NCBI GenBank assembly: GCA_910589155.1
Contig: CAJURY010000010.1
Span: forward strand, 1-64,000
Length of the DNA: 64,000 bases
Source: an uncultured Oscillospiraceae bacterium
Lineage (GTDB): Bacteria; Bacillota; Clostridia; Oscillospirales; Oscillospiraceae
Reading direction: 5' to 3'
This document shows positions 24,028 to 31,805 of this stretch, piece by piece. The translations under genes and the position numbers were made by a program. The notes beneath the pieces were generated by a model that was not told where the DNA came from, ran no database searches, and saw only the letters and a program-made list of their open reading frames with translations. The first letter of the stretch is position 1, and every line of letters begins with the position of its first letter.

Positions 24028-24117
24028 TTATACTCTTTTTAGTTTTCGCATCGAACTTTCCTGATTCTCCAATTCGGAGATCGCCCACTCTATTTCCTTT
24101 AAATTTGGTGCAGACAT
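24028..24117 (-). pseudogene. Short remnant frame (29 residues), possible phage-type gene
   Basis: A GGAGG ribosome binding site precedes an ATG and a 29-residue frame opening SAPNLKEIEWAISELENQES, which ends in a basic tail and a stop. The helical charged opening looks like the start of a longer protein truncated by the stop. It begins 15 bases after the stop of the upstream short frame (24133-24225), as in a polycistronic gene cluster. The identity is unknown; a prophage or conjugative-element origin is only an impression. Confidence 0.35.
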
Positions 24118-24132
24118 GGGCGGTTCCTCCTA

Positions 24133-24225
24133 TCAGGCGTTCTCTATTTGACGAATAAAGCGCTTGATGGTTTCTCGATTCTGATCGCTTGCAGCATCCA
24201 GCGCCATTTCCAGATGCTCCATCAT
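24133..24225 (-). pseudogene. Short remnant frame (30 residues)
   Basis: The frame opens MMEHLEMALDAASDQNRETI and ends IRQIENA, a charged helix with typical coding periodicity. The in-frame sequence before the ATG (RDDGRSE) also looks coding but hits a stop 33 bases upstream and lacks a ribosome binding site. This suggests the C-terminal end of a truncated gene. It is paired with the remnant just downstream. Confidence 0.35.
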
Positions 24226-24516
24226 TTCACTGCGGCCATCGTCCCGGCTTTCGCTTCATTGGAAACCCAATAACTGTTACAACGCGAAGTATTTGTGCCC
24301 TTTGGTCTCTTAAAATCTTACGTGGAAATGTACAATAGTTCGATACTGCCACATCGCCGTGAACGAGAAACGTTCACGGCGATTTTCTTTATGCGACATA
24401 GCCGCCCCCACCGAGCTTATCAGCGGGAGGGCAGCTATGTTAGGGACGCCCAATGCCGACAGACAACAAGATTAATATACAACGAATATTTTTTAACGAA
24501 TATCATTAAAAATATA

Positions 24517-24545
24517 TTGACAAACATTCTTTCACATGTTATACT
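24517..24545 (+). promoter_or_regulatory. Promoter of the DUF2975/XRE pair
   Basis: TTGACA (24517-24522), 17 bases, TATACT (24540-24545), about 33 bases before the DUF2975 start codon. Confidence 0.7.
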
Positions 24546-24578
24546 CTTATTATACAAAACCCTAGGAGGTATTGGAAA

Positions 24579-25136
24579 ATGAAAAAATTAAACAAACTCG
24601 CAAAAATCATCACAAAGATTTTGGAAGTGTTCCATTGGGTCGGCGCCGCGTTGATGCTGGCGGCCACGGTTTGCTCCATGGCTGCGCCAAACTGGTTGCG
24701 CTATTTTGTTGGAATCGACGCGAAAGAATGCTGCGGCGCGGAGCTTTCCGTGTACGGCTTTGACGTTAACGCTGCGGTTACGAACGGTAACGTAGACACG
24801 AAAACCTTCCTTCTTTTTGGAATTGGGGCTTTTATCATCCTGACGCTGATGGCAATGGTATTTCGCAATTTACATCTGATTTTCAAAAAGTCCGAAAACG
24901 ACTCGCCTTTCCAAAAAGACAATATCCGTATGCTGAAAGAAATCGGTATTTTTTCCATTTCCATTCCCATCGTTGGATTGGTTATGAGTACGATTATCCG
25001 TCTCGTCCTTGGTGTGGATGCGGTTGAAATCAGCGTGGATCAAAGCGGCGTTGTAATGGGGATTGTCGTTCTCTGCCTGACGCAGTTTTTTCGCTATGGG
25101 GCAGAGCTGGAAAAAGACGTGGACGGGCTTCTGTAA
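24579..25136 (+). CDS. DUF2975 membrane protein
   Basis: A 185-residue inner-membrane protein of the DUF2975 family, with about four hydrophobic segments. They are near residues 17-35 (VFHWVGAALMLAATVCSMA), 78-95 (LLFGIGAFIILTLMAMVF), 124-145 (IGIFSISIPIVGLVMSTIIRLV) and 160-173. An extracytoplasmic loop with paired cysteines (KECCGAEL) lies at about residues 49-56. DUF2975 genes are commonly followed by a small XRE regulator, as here after 12 bases. The pair is thought to be a regulatory unit, but its signal is unknown. AGGAGG precedes the ATG. Confidence 0.85.
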   Translation: MKKLNKLAKIITKILEVFHWVGAALMLAATVCSMAAPNWLRYFVGIDAKECCGAELSVYGFDVNAAVTNGNVDTKTFLLFGIGAFIILTLMAMVFRNLHLIFKKSENDSPFQKDNIRMLKEIGIFSISIPIVGLVMSTIIRLVLGVDAVEISVDQSGVVMGIVVLCLTQFFRYGAELEKDVDGLL

Positions 25137-25148
25137 GGAGGCTGCGGG

Positions 25149-25361
25149 ATGGGAAAAATTGTACTGCATTTAGACAGAATGATGGTGGAGCGAAAAATGT
25201 CTCTAAATGAACTTGCCCAGCGGGTAGGCATATCCAATGTCAATTTGTCCAAGATAAAAAATAACAAGGTAACGGCAATTCGCTTTTCCACGCTCGCTAT
25301 GATCTGCGAGGTATTGGACTGCGACGCAGGAGATATTCTGGAATTTCAAAAAGACGAATAA
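25149..25361 (+). CDS. Small XRE-family (YozG-like) regulator
   Basis: A 70-residue stand-alone helix-turn-helix protein. The HTH covers about residues 17-40 (MSLNELAQRVGISNVNLSKI), followed by a LAMICEVLDCDAGDILEF helix typical of the YozG-like XRE group. It lies 12 bases downstream of the DUF2975 gene with AGGAGG, so the two are co-transcribed. It probably controls its own operon; no clear operator palindrome is visible upstream. It is a relative of the HTH protein at 4344, with the same architecture. Confidence 0.9.
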   Translation: MGKIVLHLDRMMVERKMSLNELAQRVGISNVNLSKIKNNKVTAIRFSTLAMICEVLDCDAGDILEFQKDE

Positions 25362-25367
25362 AATGCA

Positions 25368-25409
25368 AGAAGAACTGCCGACTTTCTCGAGAAAGTCGGC
25401 AGTTCTTCT
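25368..25409. terminator. Perfect 42-bp palindrome, bidirectional terminator
   Basis: Two 21-base arms meet without a spacer around CTCGAG. It lies seven bases after the XRE stop and ends in TATTTAAG. It is followed closely by the terminator of the opposing 5'-nucleotidase gene, so it insulates convergent transcription. Confidence 0.75.
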
Positions 25410-25423
25410 ATTTAAGAAGTAAA

Positions 25424-25459
25424 AAGCAGGCCTTTGCGGCGAACCGCAAAAGCCTGCTT
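25424..25459 (-). terminator. Terminator of the 5'-nucleotidase gene
   Basis: On the minus strand AAGCAGGC...GCCTGCTT forms a stem with an inner TTTGCGG/CCGCAAA pairing, followed by TTTTACTT. It lies about 10 bases past the stop. Confidence 0.75.
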
Positions 25460-25469
25460 GCAGGAAAAA

Positions 25470-27755
25470 TTACTGAACGCTGGCGATGGACGCTACAGTT
25501 TCAGGCACTTCGGGTGCATTTTCAGCGATATACAGCGCAAAGTTAATCAGCATATAAACCGCTTGGCAGCGCTGGGTATTGCCTGTGGGGTTCAAAATCA
25601 GTTCTTCGGTGGACATACCGGACATGATCTGATTGCGCACGGCCCATGCCATAGCGGGCTTTGCGTAATTGTGTACCTGATTCCAGTCCTTTGCGGACAA
25701 GGTTTCCGTTGCGCCGTCATAAGGCAGCCCCAGAACCAGATTCAGACGGAAAATCATGGAAGCCAGATCCTGACGAGTAACGAATCCGTTGGGACGGAAG
25801 GTGCCGTCGGGATAGCCGCTGATAACGCCGCAGGCAGTGAAGAACTCCACAGCGGGGGCGTAATACTGATCGGCTTCCACATCGGAAAGCTCTACGTTCA
25901 GCAGATCGCCTTCGAGCTGGCCAATGCTGGGCTGGCCAATGAGGCGGTACAGCAAAGCGGCAGCCTCGGCGCGGGTGAGGTTCTTGTTGGGGGAGAAGGT
26001 GGTGTCGGAAGTACCGGCAACCAAACCGACGAGATAAGCTACGGCTACGCCGTCAAAATACCATGCGTCGGGAGCAACGTCGGTAAAGGGGAAGGGCATA
26101 ACGATGATACGACCTTCGCCGTAAATATCGCTGTATTCTTTGCCTACATTGCCCTTCAGAACGTCCTGAATGTAGGAAATAAGAACCTGATTGTCAATCA
26201 TCACTTCGTCCTGGAGCACCTTGTTGTCCATGAACATATTGATGCCGTCGCCGCCGGACTTGAGCATATAGTTGTGAGAAGCCAGCTTGTAGGTTGCCTT
26301 CAGGTCGATGGGCGCATAGGTGCCGTCCGCCTGGAGAACCTTCACGTTACCTACGCGGCGTTCGCCGGTTACTTCAACGAACATCCCCTTGTCGTCCAGC
26401 TTGACTGTGCTTTCCACATAGGGATTGATGGTATACTTCAAACCGGAGACCTGCAGGAAGCCGCCGTTTTCACCAGGGAAGCTGCGGGAGGCCATTTCCA
26501 GCGCGTCAATGATTTCCTGGCCAGTGGCTTCCACCACGCAAGCCATATTGCCGAAGGGATGTACGGCAATAACCTGAGCGTAGGTAATATCGCCAGCGGG
26601 GATATCGGCGCGAACGCCGCCGCCGTTTACAAAGGCGATGTCAGCGCCCAGCACCACGCGGTAAGCGTCGGCGCACAGGTCGCCCAAATTGGTTTCCTGA
26701 TTACGGATTGCGCGGTTGCCATCTTCGTCCTTGGTGGTGAGATCAACGTCAGTGTGGCCGATGACTTCGTTCAGCAGCGCTTCGTACTGCTTCTGAATAT
26801 CTTTAATGAAGGTATCAGTTTCAGCGTCCACATCGGTAACGCCCTTGACCAGCTCTGTCATCATTTTGCCGTCGGCGGCAATGGTCAGCTTGCCGATATT
26901 GTTGAGCTTGGTGCCGGTGGAAGTGAGCAGGACTTCCTTGCCGTCCTTGCCGGCGACCTTTTCGCCAGCAATGGTGGAGTGGGAATGGCCGTCCAGAACC
27001 ACATCAAGACCCGTGGTGTTGGCAATCACTTCTCTGGAGGTCCAGGGCTGGGACTGCTCGTCAATGCCCAAATGAGCGATCGCAACGATATACTGCGCGC
27101 CATCCGCCTTCGCACCGTCAATGGCGGCCTGCACAGCCTTATAAAGGTCGGCGCCGTTGTTGCCTTCGCAGAAGCCGTAGATATACTTGCCAGTTTCATC
27201 CTGGAAGTAGGTGGGGGTGGACTTGCTGAAGGTTTCGGGGGTGCTGATGCCCACAAAGCCAATCTTCACGCCGCCGACGTCCCGGACCTCATAAGCCTTG
27301 GCGACGGCCTTGTTGGTGCGCAGATCCATGAAGTTGCAAGACAGGTAAGTGGCGTTGGACTTTTCCAACAGGGAAAGGGCAACGTCCATGCCGTAGTCGA
27401 ACTCATGGTTGCCGAAGGTGGCGTAGTCATAGCCAACCTTGTTCATGATGTCCACCAAATAGCTGCCCTTGGACAGCGTGCCGATGGCCTCGCCCTGAAT
27501 GGCGTCGCCTGCGTCAACCAGAATCACGTTATCTTCGCCGTAGGTTGCTTGCAGAGATTTTTTATAGGCGGCCAGATTTGCATAACCCATGGTGCCTTCC
27601 GGTGTGCCCGCATCAACGCCGCAGTGCACGTCGTTGGTGTACAACACCACAATGTCGTTCTTGCCGTCCGTAGCGAAAGCCATGGTAGGCAGAACGGTGA
27701 GAATCATAACCATTGCCAGCAGCAAGGCTACGATTTTCTTACAATGCAGTTTCAT
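25470..27755 (-). CDS. Secreted SLH-anchored 5'-nucleotidase/metallophosphatase
   Basis: A 761-residue exported UshA/YfkN-type protein. The signal peptide is residues 1-28 (KKIVALLLAMVMILTVLPTMAFA). The metallophosphatase domain (about 32-290) has the metal motif YTNDVHC, GDAIQGE, GNHEFDYG and LDGHSHS. The 5'-nucleotidase C-terminal domain follows (about 330-510) with NGGGVRADIPAGD. Three SLH modules lie at about 552-745 (FTDVAPDAWYFDGVAVAY, LSDVEADQYYAPAVEFF, and a more degenerate third). It hydrolyses extracellular nucleotides while bound through SLH modules to pyruvylated cell-wall polymer. AGGAGG precedes the ATG. Confidence 0.95.
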   Translation of the reverse strand: MKLHCKKIVALLLAMVMILTVLPTMAFATDGKNDIVVLYTNDVHCGVDAGTPEGTMGYANLAAYKKSLQATYGEDNVILVDAGDAIQGEAIGTLSKGSYLVDIMNKVGYDYATFGNHEFDYGMDVALSLLEKSNATYLSCNFMDLRTNKAVAKAYEVRDVGGVKIGFVGISTPETFSKSTPTYFQDETGKYIYGFCEGNNGADLYKAVQAAIDGAKADGAQYIVAIAHLGIDEQSQPWTSREVIANTTGLDVVLDGHSHSTIAGEKVAGKDGKEVLLTSTGTKLNNIGKLTIAADGKMMTELVKGVTDVDAETDTFIKDIQKQYEALLNEVIGHTDVDLTTKDEDGNRAIRNQETNLGDLCADAYRVVLGADIAFVNGGGVRADIPAGDITYAQVIAVHPFGNMACVVEATGQEIIDALEMASRSFPGENGGFLQVSGLKYTINPYVESTVKLDDKGMFVEVTGERRVGNVKVLQADGTYAPIDLKATYKLASHNYMLKSGGDGINMFMDNKVLQDEVMIDNQVLISYIQDVLKGNVGKEYSDIYGEGRIIVMPFPFTDVAPDAWYFDGVAVAYLVGLVAGTSDTTFSPNKNLTRAEAAALLYRLIGQPSIGQLEGDLLNVELSDVEADQYYAPAVEFFTACGVISGYPDGTFRPNGFVTRQDLASMIFRLNLVLGLPYDGATETLSAKDWNQVHNYAKPAMAWAVRNQIMSGMSTEELILNPTGNTQRCQAVYMLINFALYIAENAPEVPETVASIASVQ

Positions 27756-27813
27756 TTTTGTTACCTCCTGATATTATTTTGTATTTTTTTGCTGCATTTT
27801 TGAATGCAATATC

Positions 27814-27842
27814 ATTTTAGCACGAAAGGTGGTAAATTTCAA
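27814..27842 (-). promoter_or_regulatory. Promoter of the 5'-nucleotidase gene
   Basis: On the minus strand, TTGAAA (27837-27842), 17 bases and TAAAAT (27814-27819) lie about 58 bases upstream of the start codon. Confidence 0.6.
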
Positions 27843-27962
27843 TAGTTCCAAAAAACTTTTTTGTAGTAATTTTACATTTTTGGAAAAGATTGATGGATAT
27901 TTCCTCAAACTTTGCAACAAAAAGGAATTATGATAGAAATCCCCAAACAAAAAGCCCTGTCG

Positions 27963-27996
27963 CAACCGGTGGTTGTTCGCTCTCAACTGGCAGTTG
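27963..27996. promoter_or_regulatory. Two tandem 13-bp palindromes, probable operators
   Basis: CAACC GGT GGTTG (27963-27975) and CAACTG G CAGTTG (27984-27996) share the pattern CAAC-N5-GTTG with centres 21 bases apart, two helical turns. A weaker CCAC-N5-GTGG repeat lies near 28042-28054. They precede the XRE membrane regulator, in the 330-base gap that has no other gene. Confidence 0.5.
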
Positions 27997-28087
27997 AACG
28001 AAAAAAATCGCGCTTTTTAACGTTTGGGTGATAGCTTTTTTCCACCAAATGTGGCATAATGACTGTAGTCGAAGCGAGGAGGTACGC

Positions 28088-29125
28088 ATGAAAATGAAAC
28101 AAACAGAAAATTCCCTCGGCCAGCGGATCATCAGCCACCGGAAACGGCTCGGCATGACCCAGGATCAACTGGCGGAGCGAGTGGGCGTCAGCGCTCAGGC
28201 AGTGAGCAAATGGGAAAATGATTTGTCTTGCCCGGACATCAGTATTTTGCCAAAACTGGCGGAAATTTTTGGAACCAGCACCGATGAACTGCTGGGCTGC
28301 GGCGCGAAACCAGCGGCGGATCCTGTTTATCAGGGGGAGGTCGTGGAGGATGAACCCCAGACGGAAAAGGAAAGAAATTTCCAGTTTAAATCCGGCGATT
28401 TTGTCCTTGAAATGGACGGCCACCGGCACAACCTGGTATTCGCCGCATTTATCATCGCCCTCGGCGGACTGCTCCTCGCAAATACTTTAGCGAAATGGCA
28501 TTTGGGATTTTGGGCGCTTGCCTGGCCCACAGCTATGCTGTTTTTCGGCGTTGGCTGCCTTGTAAAGCGCGTTGGATTGTTTGGTATCAGCCTTACCTTG
28601 GGCGGCGGCTATTTTCTTTTAAGCAACATCGGCGTTTTGCCGGAGGAGTTGGGCGGCAATCTCATCTGGCCGTTGCTGATTCTTATCTGGGGCGTCAGTT
28701 TGTTTTTTGACAGTCTTTGGAACAAGCGCCGGAAACAAAAAAAGCGCAATCTGCACTGGAACGGCTCTGTTGACAGCCGCGTTTCCTACCAGAACGGAAT
28801 GGCAAATGTGGACTTGAGCTTCGATTCCCAGCGCACGCAATGGAGCGCCTCTCCTTTTCACGGCGGTAGAGTGGACGTATCCTTTGGCAGCTATGAGCTA
28901 AACCTCGCAGACTGTACGGCAATCGGAGAAAACTGTCAATTGGCTGTGGATTTGTCCTTTGGCTCTATGCGGCTTCTTGTCCCCAGGCGGTATGCGGTGG
29001 AACTTGCAACGGATAAGGCTTTTTCTTCTGTGAATGTACAGGGCGCGCCTACGGAAACACCGGAAGGCATGATTCACCTGAATGTTGACGTTAGCTTCGC
29101 TAATTTGACTGTGATTTACATTTAA
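28088..29125 (+). CDS. XRE regulator fused to LiaF-like membrane and C-terminal domains
   Basis: A 345-residue protein with three parts. An N-terminal HTH_3 domain covers about residues 10-65 (MTQDQLAERVGVSAQAVSKW). Four closely spaced membrane helices lie between about 117 and 210 (the DUF5668/LiaF-type block). A C-terminal beta-rich domain at about 235-345 (VDVSFGSYELNLADCTAIG, VDLSFGSMRLLVP) resembles the LiaF C-terminal or adhesin-like repeats. This architecture suggests direct coupling of envelope sensing to DNA binding. I chose the ATG at 28088 because GAGGAGG lies five bases before it. Paired palindromes upstream suggest autoregulation. Confidence 0.87.
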   Translation: MKMKQTENSLGQRIISHRKRLGMTQDQLAERVGVSAQAVSKWENDLSCPDISILPKLAEIFGTSTDELLGCGAKPAADPVYQGEVVEDEPQTEKERNFQFKSGDFVLEMDGHRHNLVFAAFIIALGGLLLANTLAKWHLGFWALAWPTAMLFFGVGCLVKRVGLFGISLTLGGGYFLLSNIGVLPEELGGNLIWPLLILIWGVSLFFDSLWNKRRKQKKRNLHWNGSVDSRVSYQNGMANVDLSFDSQRTQWSASPFHGGRVDVSFGSYELNLADCTAIGENCQLAVDLSFGSMRLLVPRRYAVELATDKAFSSVNVQGAPTETPEGMIHLNVDVSFANLTVIYI

Positions 29126-29160
29126 TTAAGAAAACAATGACGTCAGAGAATTGCCAAACT

Positions 29161-29199
29161 TGTCATTGCGAGAAGGCGATGCCGACGCGGCAATGACAG
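29161..29199. repeat. Dispersed repeat, family B, short form
   Basis: TGTCATTGCGAGAAGGCGAT at the left end and CGGCAATGACA at the right end form a compact inverted pair, a shortened relative of 15096-15187. Confidence 0.6.
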
Positions 29200-29220
29200 G
29201 CGAACTTTTTTAACAGGCTG

Positions 29221-29257
29221 CGCCCCGGCGGAGTAATACTCCGCCGGGGCGTTTTTT
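29221..29257 (+). terminator. Terminator of the LiaF-like regulator, overlapping the M23 3' end
   Basis: A 14-bp perfect GC stem (CGCCCCGGCGGAGT and its complement) with a three-base loop is followed by six T residues on the plus strand. The T run overlaps the stop codon of the convergent M23 gene. Confidence 0.85.
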
Positions 29258-30218
29258 ATCCCTCGGCCGCGTCTAAATCCTTATAAGCGTATACCCGCTT
29301 CCAATTTCCCTCTCCGTCTTTAAAAACGCTGCTGCGATGCCGGCTGAGAAGCCGGACAATCTGATAGACGTCAATCCAGATTTCGCTGTTGCACTCTTTT
29401 TGGCTTTCATCGAAAATCAATTCCAGTCCAAAATGCAGGTGCACTGTCTCAATGTTATTTACATTTTCGCGCGTGGAGTAGCCAGTTCTGCCCATGAAGC
29501 CAATCACCTGCCCCGCCTGCACCTGATCGCCCTCTTGCAGTCCCGGCGCGAAAGGTCTGTCCTTTTGCAAGTGGGCATAGTAATAGTACCGCTTTTTGTC
29601 CTGCGAACGGATTCCCACCCGCCAGCCGCCGTACTGGTTCCAGCCCATAGCTTCCACCGTGCCGCTTTCCACCGCCACAATGGGCGTGCCCAAGCCGCCC
29701 ATCAGGTCGTTGCCCAGATGCTTACGACGAAAACCGTAGGATCGTCCCACGCCAAAATCGTCGCAGTGGCTGTAGCCATATCCCGCCGCAATGGGGGAAA
29801 ACGCCTTCAGGCCGTAGCTCGGTTGCCAATAACGGTTTCCGTTTTCATCTTCCAATTCTACGGCGTAGCTGCCCACAAGACCACCCAAGGCAGCGGTGTA
29901 GGCCTGCTCATAGTAAAGGTAGGTTTTGTAATTTTCCCCCAGAGCCGCTTCCGGGCCTTCTCCGGCAAACACCTTTGCCGCACGATTCACGGCGTCCGGC
30001 GTGGGCACGCCCCCTGTATACACAGCCGCCAGCGCCAGAAGGGAGATCCAGCTTAGATGCTGTTCCTCCTCAAAGCTTTGCACATCCAGCGACAGCGCCT
30101 TTTCCATGGCCTCCATGCTGCAATTAAAATCCACCCAATGAATGTAGTCGCCCTCAGCCGACACAGGTACAATCAAAAGACAAAGCGCGAAAAAAATCGC
30201 CAAAATCCGGCATTTCAC
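29256..30218 (-). CDS. Secreted M23 family peptidoglycan endopeptidase
   Basis: A 320-residue LytM-type zinc peptidase. The signal peptide is about residues 1-22 (CRILAIFFALCLLIVPVSA). A helical N-terminal region follows. The peptidase domain from about residue 165 has the zinc ligands in RKHLGNDLMGG (HxxxD) and VHLHFGLE (HxH), with GTPIVAVESGTVEAMGW between them. It likely trims peptide cross-links in the wall. I chose the GTG at 30218 because GAGGTGG lies five bases upstream; a longer frame from 30272 lacks a signal peptide start. The start codon lies inside a 15-bp inverted repeat. The 139-residue membrane gene is 58 bases upstream. Confidence 0.9.
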   Translation of the reverse strand: MKCRILAIFFALCLLIVPVSAEGDYIHWVDFNCSMEAMEKALSLDVQSFEEEQHLSWISLLALAAVYTGGVPTPDAVNRAAKVFAGEGPEAALGENYKTYLYYEQAYTAALGGLVGSYAVELEDENGNRYWQPSYGLKAFSPIAAGYGYSHCDDFGVGRSYGFRRKHLGNDLMGGLGTPIVAVESGTVEAMGWNQYGGWRVGIRSQDKKRYYYYAHLQKDRPFAPGLQEGDQVQAGQVIGFMGRTGYSTRENVNNIETVHLHFGLELIFDESQKECNSEIWIDVYQIVRLLSRHRSSVFKDGEGNWKRVYAYKDLDAAEG

Positions 30219-30257
30219 CTTAACCACCTCATGGGATAGTTTGTGAAATGCCGGATT
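30204..30257 (-). promoter_or_regulatory. Inverted repeat enclosing the M23 ribosome binding site and start codon
   Basis: Two perfect 15-base arms (30204-30218 and 30243-30257) flank a 24-base loop. In the minus-strand mRNA the loop carries the GAGGTGG ribosome binding site. The second arm begins with the GTG start codon, so the folded form would hide the start codon and hold the ribosome binding site in a loop. It looks like a translational control hairpin, possibly temperature- or ligand-sensitive, or an operator if it acts as DNA. Confidence 0.55.
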
Positions 30258-30276
30258 GTTCATACCATGCAAATTT

Positions 30277-30696
30277 TTACTTTTTTATGCGTCGATGAAG
30301 CATAAAGCCGCCCACCAGCAGACCTGCCCACAAAACAAAGCACCAGACCATTGCAAAAAAGCAGGAAAGCGGCGCCGTGCAAAGGGAAAACAAAATCATA
30401 CTTGTCTGATAGGCAAACGCGCTTTTCCAGGAAAGCATCCATAAAAGCAAGAAAATAAAATAGGCAATGATCACGCAAAGGCCGTACCATTTCAGCACAG
30501 ACAGCAGTTTTTTATCTTTTGTCAAAAAGCCCAGCAGCATAAGCCCGTACAAAATCGCAAAATATAAAATGCCGAAAATCTGCGCCGTCCAGGGCGCAAA
30601 AAAGCGCGCGTTCAAAGCCGTTGCCACGCCGTCCGCGCCGCAAATTAAAAATAGCAAACCCCAGCCCGCCAGCAAGACTTTTTTCGCAGGTTTCAA
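30277..30696 (-). CDS. Small membrane protein with four helices, unknown function
   Basis: A 139-residue integral membrane protein that I do not recognise. Hydrophobic segments lie at about residues 8-25 (LLAGWGLLFLICGADGVA), 38-58 (IFGILYFAILYGLMLLGFL), 68-90 (VLKWYGLCVIIAYFIFLLLWML) and 110-132. The N-terminus is positively charged (KPAKK) and the C-terminus is HRRIKK, so both ends are probably cytoplasmic. A TTG start eight bases after GGAGG is the best choice. It precedes the M23 gene on the same strand and may be co-transcribed with it. Confidence 0.7.
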   Translation of the reverse strand: MKPAKKVLLAGWGLLFLICGADGVATALNARFFAPWTAQIFGILYFAILYGLMLLGFLTKDKKLLSVLKWYGLCVIIAYFIFLLLWMLSWKSAFAYQTSMILFSLCTAPLSCFFAMVWCFVLWAGLLVGGFMLHRRIKK

Positions 30697-30743
30697 GTAC
30701 CATTCCTCCTTTTTTATTATTATAAATTATCATGTAAAATTTG

Positions 30744-31601
30744 TCAACCAAATCGCCTTTGCAGCGCCATTTCCCCGGTTTTCAGCGCCGGCAAAAGACT
30801 TTCCCCCAACGTCCGCTCCAAAAGCCCATACTCGTCCAAGCCGCCCTGCCCGTGCAACACCTGCCAGGCTCCCGCATCTGATCCGGGGGCCAGCAAACCA
30901 CCAAGCGCCGCAAACCGCCGGACGTTTTCCTTGGCGCTTTGCAGAATTTCCTCCACGGCGGCTTCTTGGAAACGTCCCTTGCCCCGCAGATTCCCAATGG
31001 TCGCCAGGGTCGGCGTCCATATAACGTTATGCTCTACCATAGCGCCTAAGGCTTTTGCGTCCAGATACGCGCCGTGCTCCACAGAGTCCACGCCGGCTTC
31101 GGCGGCCAGCCGCACCGTCTCGGCGCCATTGGCGTGAGCCATCACCGGAAAGCCTTCCCCATGGGCGATACGCACCATTTCCCGGATTTCCTCCGCGTCC
31201 AAGCCGTCGCAGCTTAATTTGCCATACTGGTTAAAATCCATCAGCCCGGCAATCATGATTTTAATAAAATCCCCGCCCAGTCGCCGTACTTCAGTCACCA
31301 GCGCCCGATACTCCTGTAAACTGGAAAAGCTCCGACCGATAAAGCCGCCGTAACGCCCTTCTTTATAAATTGGGAAAGCCGGACAGCGGTAGGTAATCCC
31401 ATAATCCCTCGCCATTTCCCTTGCCGCAAGACAAACGCCCCAGCGGTCGCCGCCGTCTCGCAGATAGGTAAAGCCCAGGCGCTGATACTGCGCCAACTGG
31501 GCGGCAATCCACTGCGTATTGGGCTTCCGGCTGTGGGCGGCAATGGCTTGTCTCCAGTTTTTTCCGTCCAGTACCATATGAATGTGTCCGTCAAGCTGCA
31601 T
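30744..31601 (-). CDS. Metal-dependent amidohydrolase family protein
   Basis: A 285-residue amidohydrolase-superfamily enzyme with a TIM-barrel core. The N-terminal metal motif is GHIHMVLDG (HxH, residues 5-13), a lysine in GGDFIKIMIAGLMD (about 105-118) could be the carbamylated ligand, and histidines follow in VMAHANG and SVEHGAYLD. The catalytic aspartate is in LAPGSDAGAW (near residue 236). It resembles imidazolonepropionase/prolidase-like members, but the substrate is unknown. It is shorter than most because it lacks the usual N-terminal beta domain. GGAGG precedes the ATG. No operon partner is obvious. Confidence 0.85.
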   Translation of the reverse strand: MQLDGHIHMVLDGKNWRQAIAAHSRKPNTQWIAAQLAQYQRLGFTYLRDGGDRWGVCLAAREMARDYGITYRCPAFPIYKEGRYGGFIGRSFSSLQEYRALVTEVRRLGGDFIKIMIAGLMDFNQYGKLSCDGLDAEEIREMVRIAHGEGFPVMAHANGAETVRLAAEAGVDSVEHGAYLDAKALGAMVEHNVIWTPTLATIGNLRGKGRFQEAAVEEILQSAKENVRRFAALGGLLAPGSDAGAWQVLHGQGGLDEYGLLERTLGESLLPALKTGEMALQRRFG

Positions 31602-31805
31602 TTTTTGCCTCCTTTTTCTTTATTTTATCACTTTTCAGCTTTTCCGGCAATAGAAACATCAAATGGAATATGATATAATAGCCAGCAAATCAGGAACTGC
31701 GCCATATAATATTCATAAAAAATTTTCAGACAAATGAAAACATAAAAAATCGGGAACAATCCATTTTAAAACGCTATAATGAAAAAGCAGTTGGGAGGTT
31801 CGCTT

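Larger units (their letters stand above)
23573..24516. other. Gene-poor AT-rich stretch with decayed fragments
   Basis: About 0.95 kb without an intact gene. It holds a hairpin at 23757-23790, two short minus-strand frames with coding character (24028-24225) and a hairpin near 24352-24382 (GCCGTGAACG / CGTTCACGGC) with a T-rich tail. The base composition is lower in GC than the flanks. The position right after a tRNA gene is the classical site for integration, so it may be the scar of a lost mobile element. No integrase or direct repeat of the tRNA 3' end was found. Confidence 0.5.

Noticed and set aside
25434..27803. 789-residue plus-strand frame opposite the SLH 5'-nucleotidase
   Set aside because: Antisense shadow. 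The minus-strand gene has a signal peptide, catalytic motifs, SLH modules, promoter and terminator.
27774..27986. 70-residue minus-strand frame upstream of the 5'-nucleotidase
   Set aside because: It overlaps the promoter and leader of the 5'-nucleotidase gene and one of the palindromes; it is hydrophobic and basic without a ribosome binding site.
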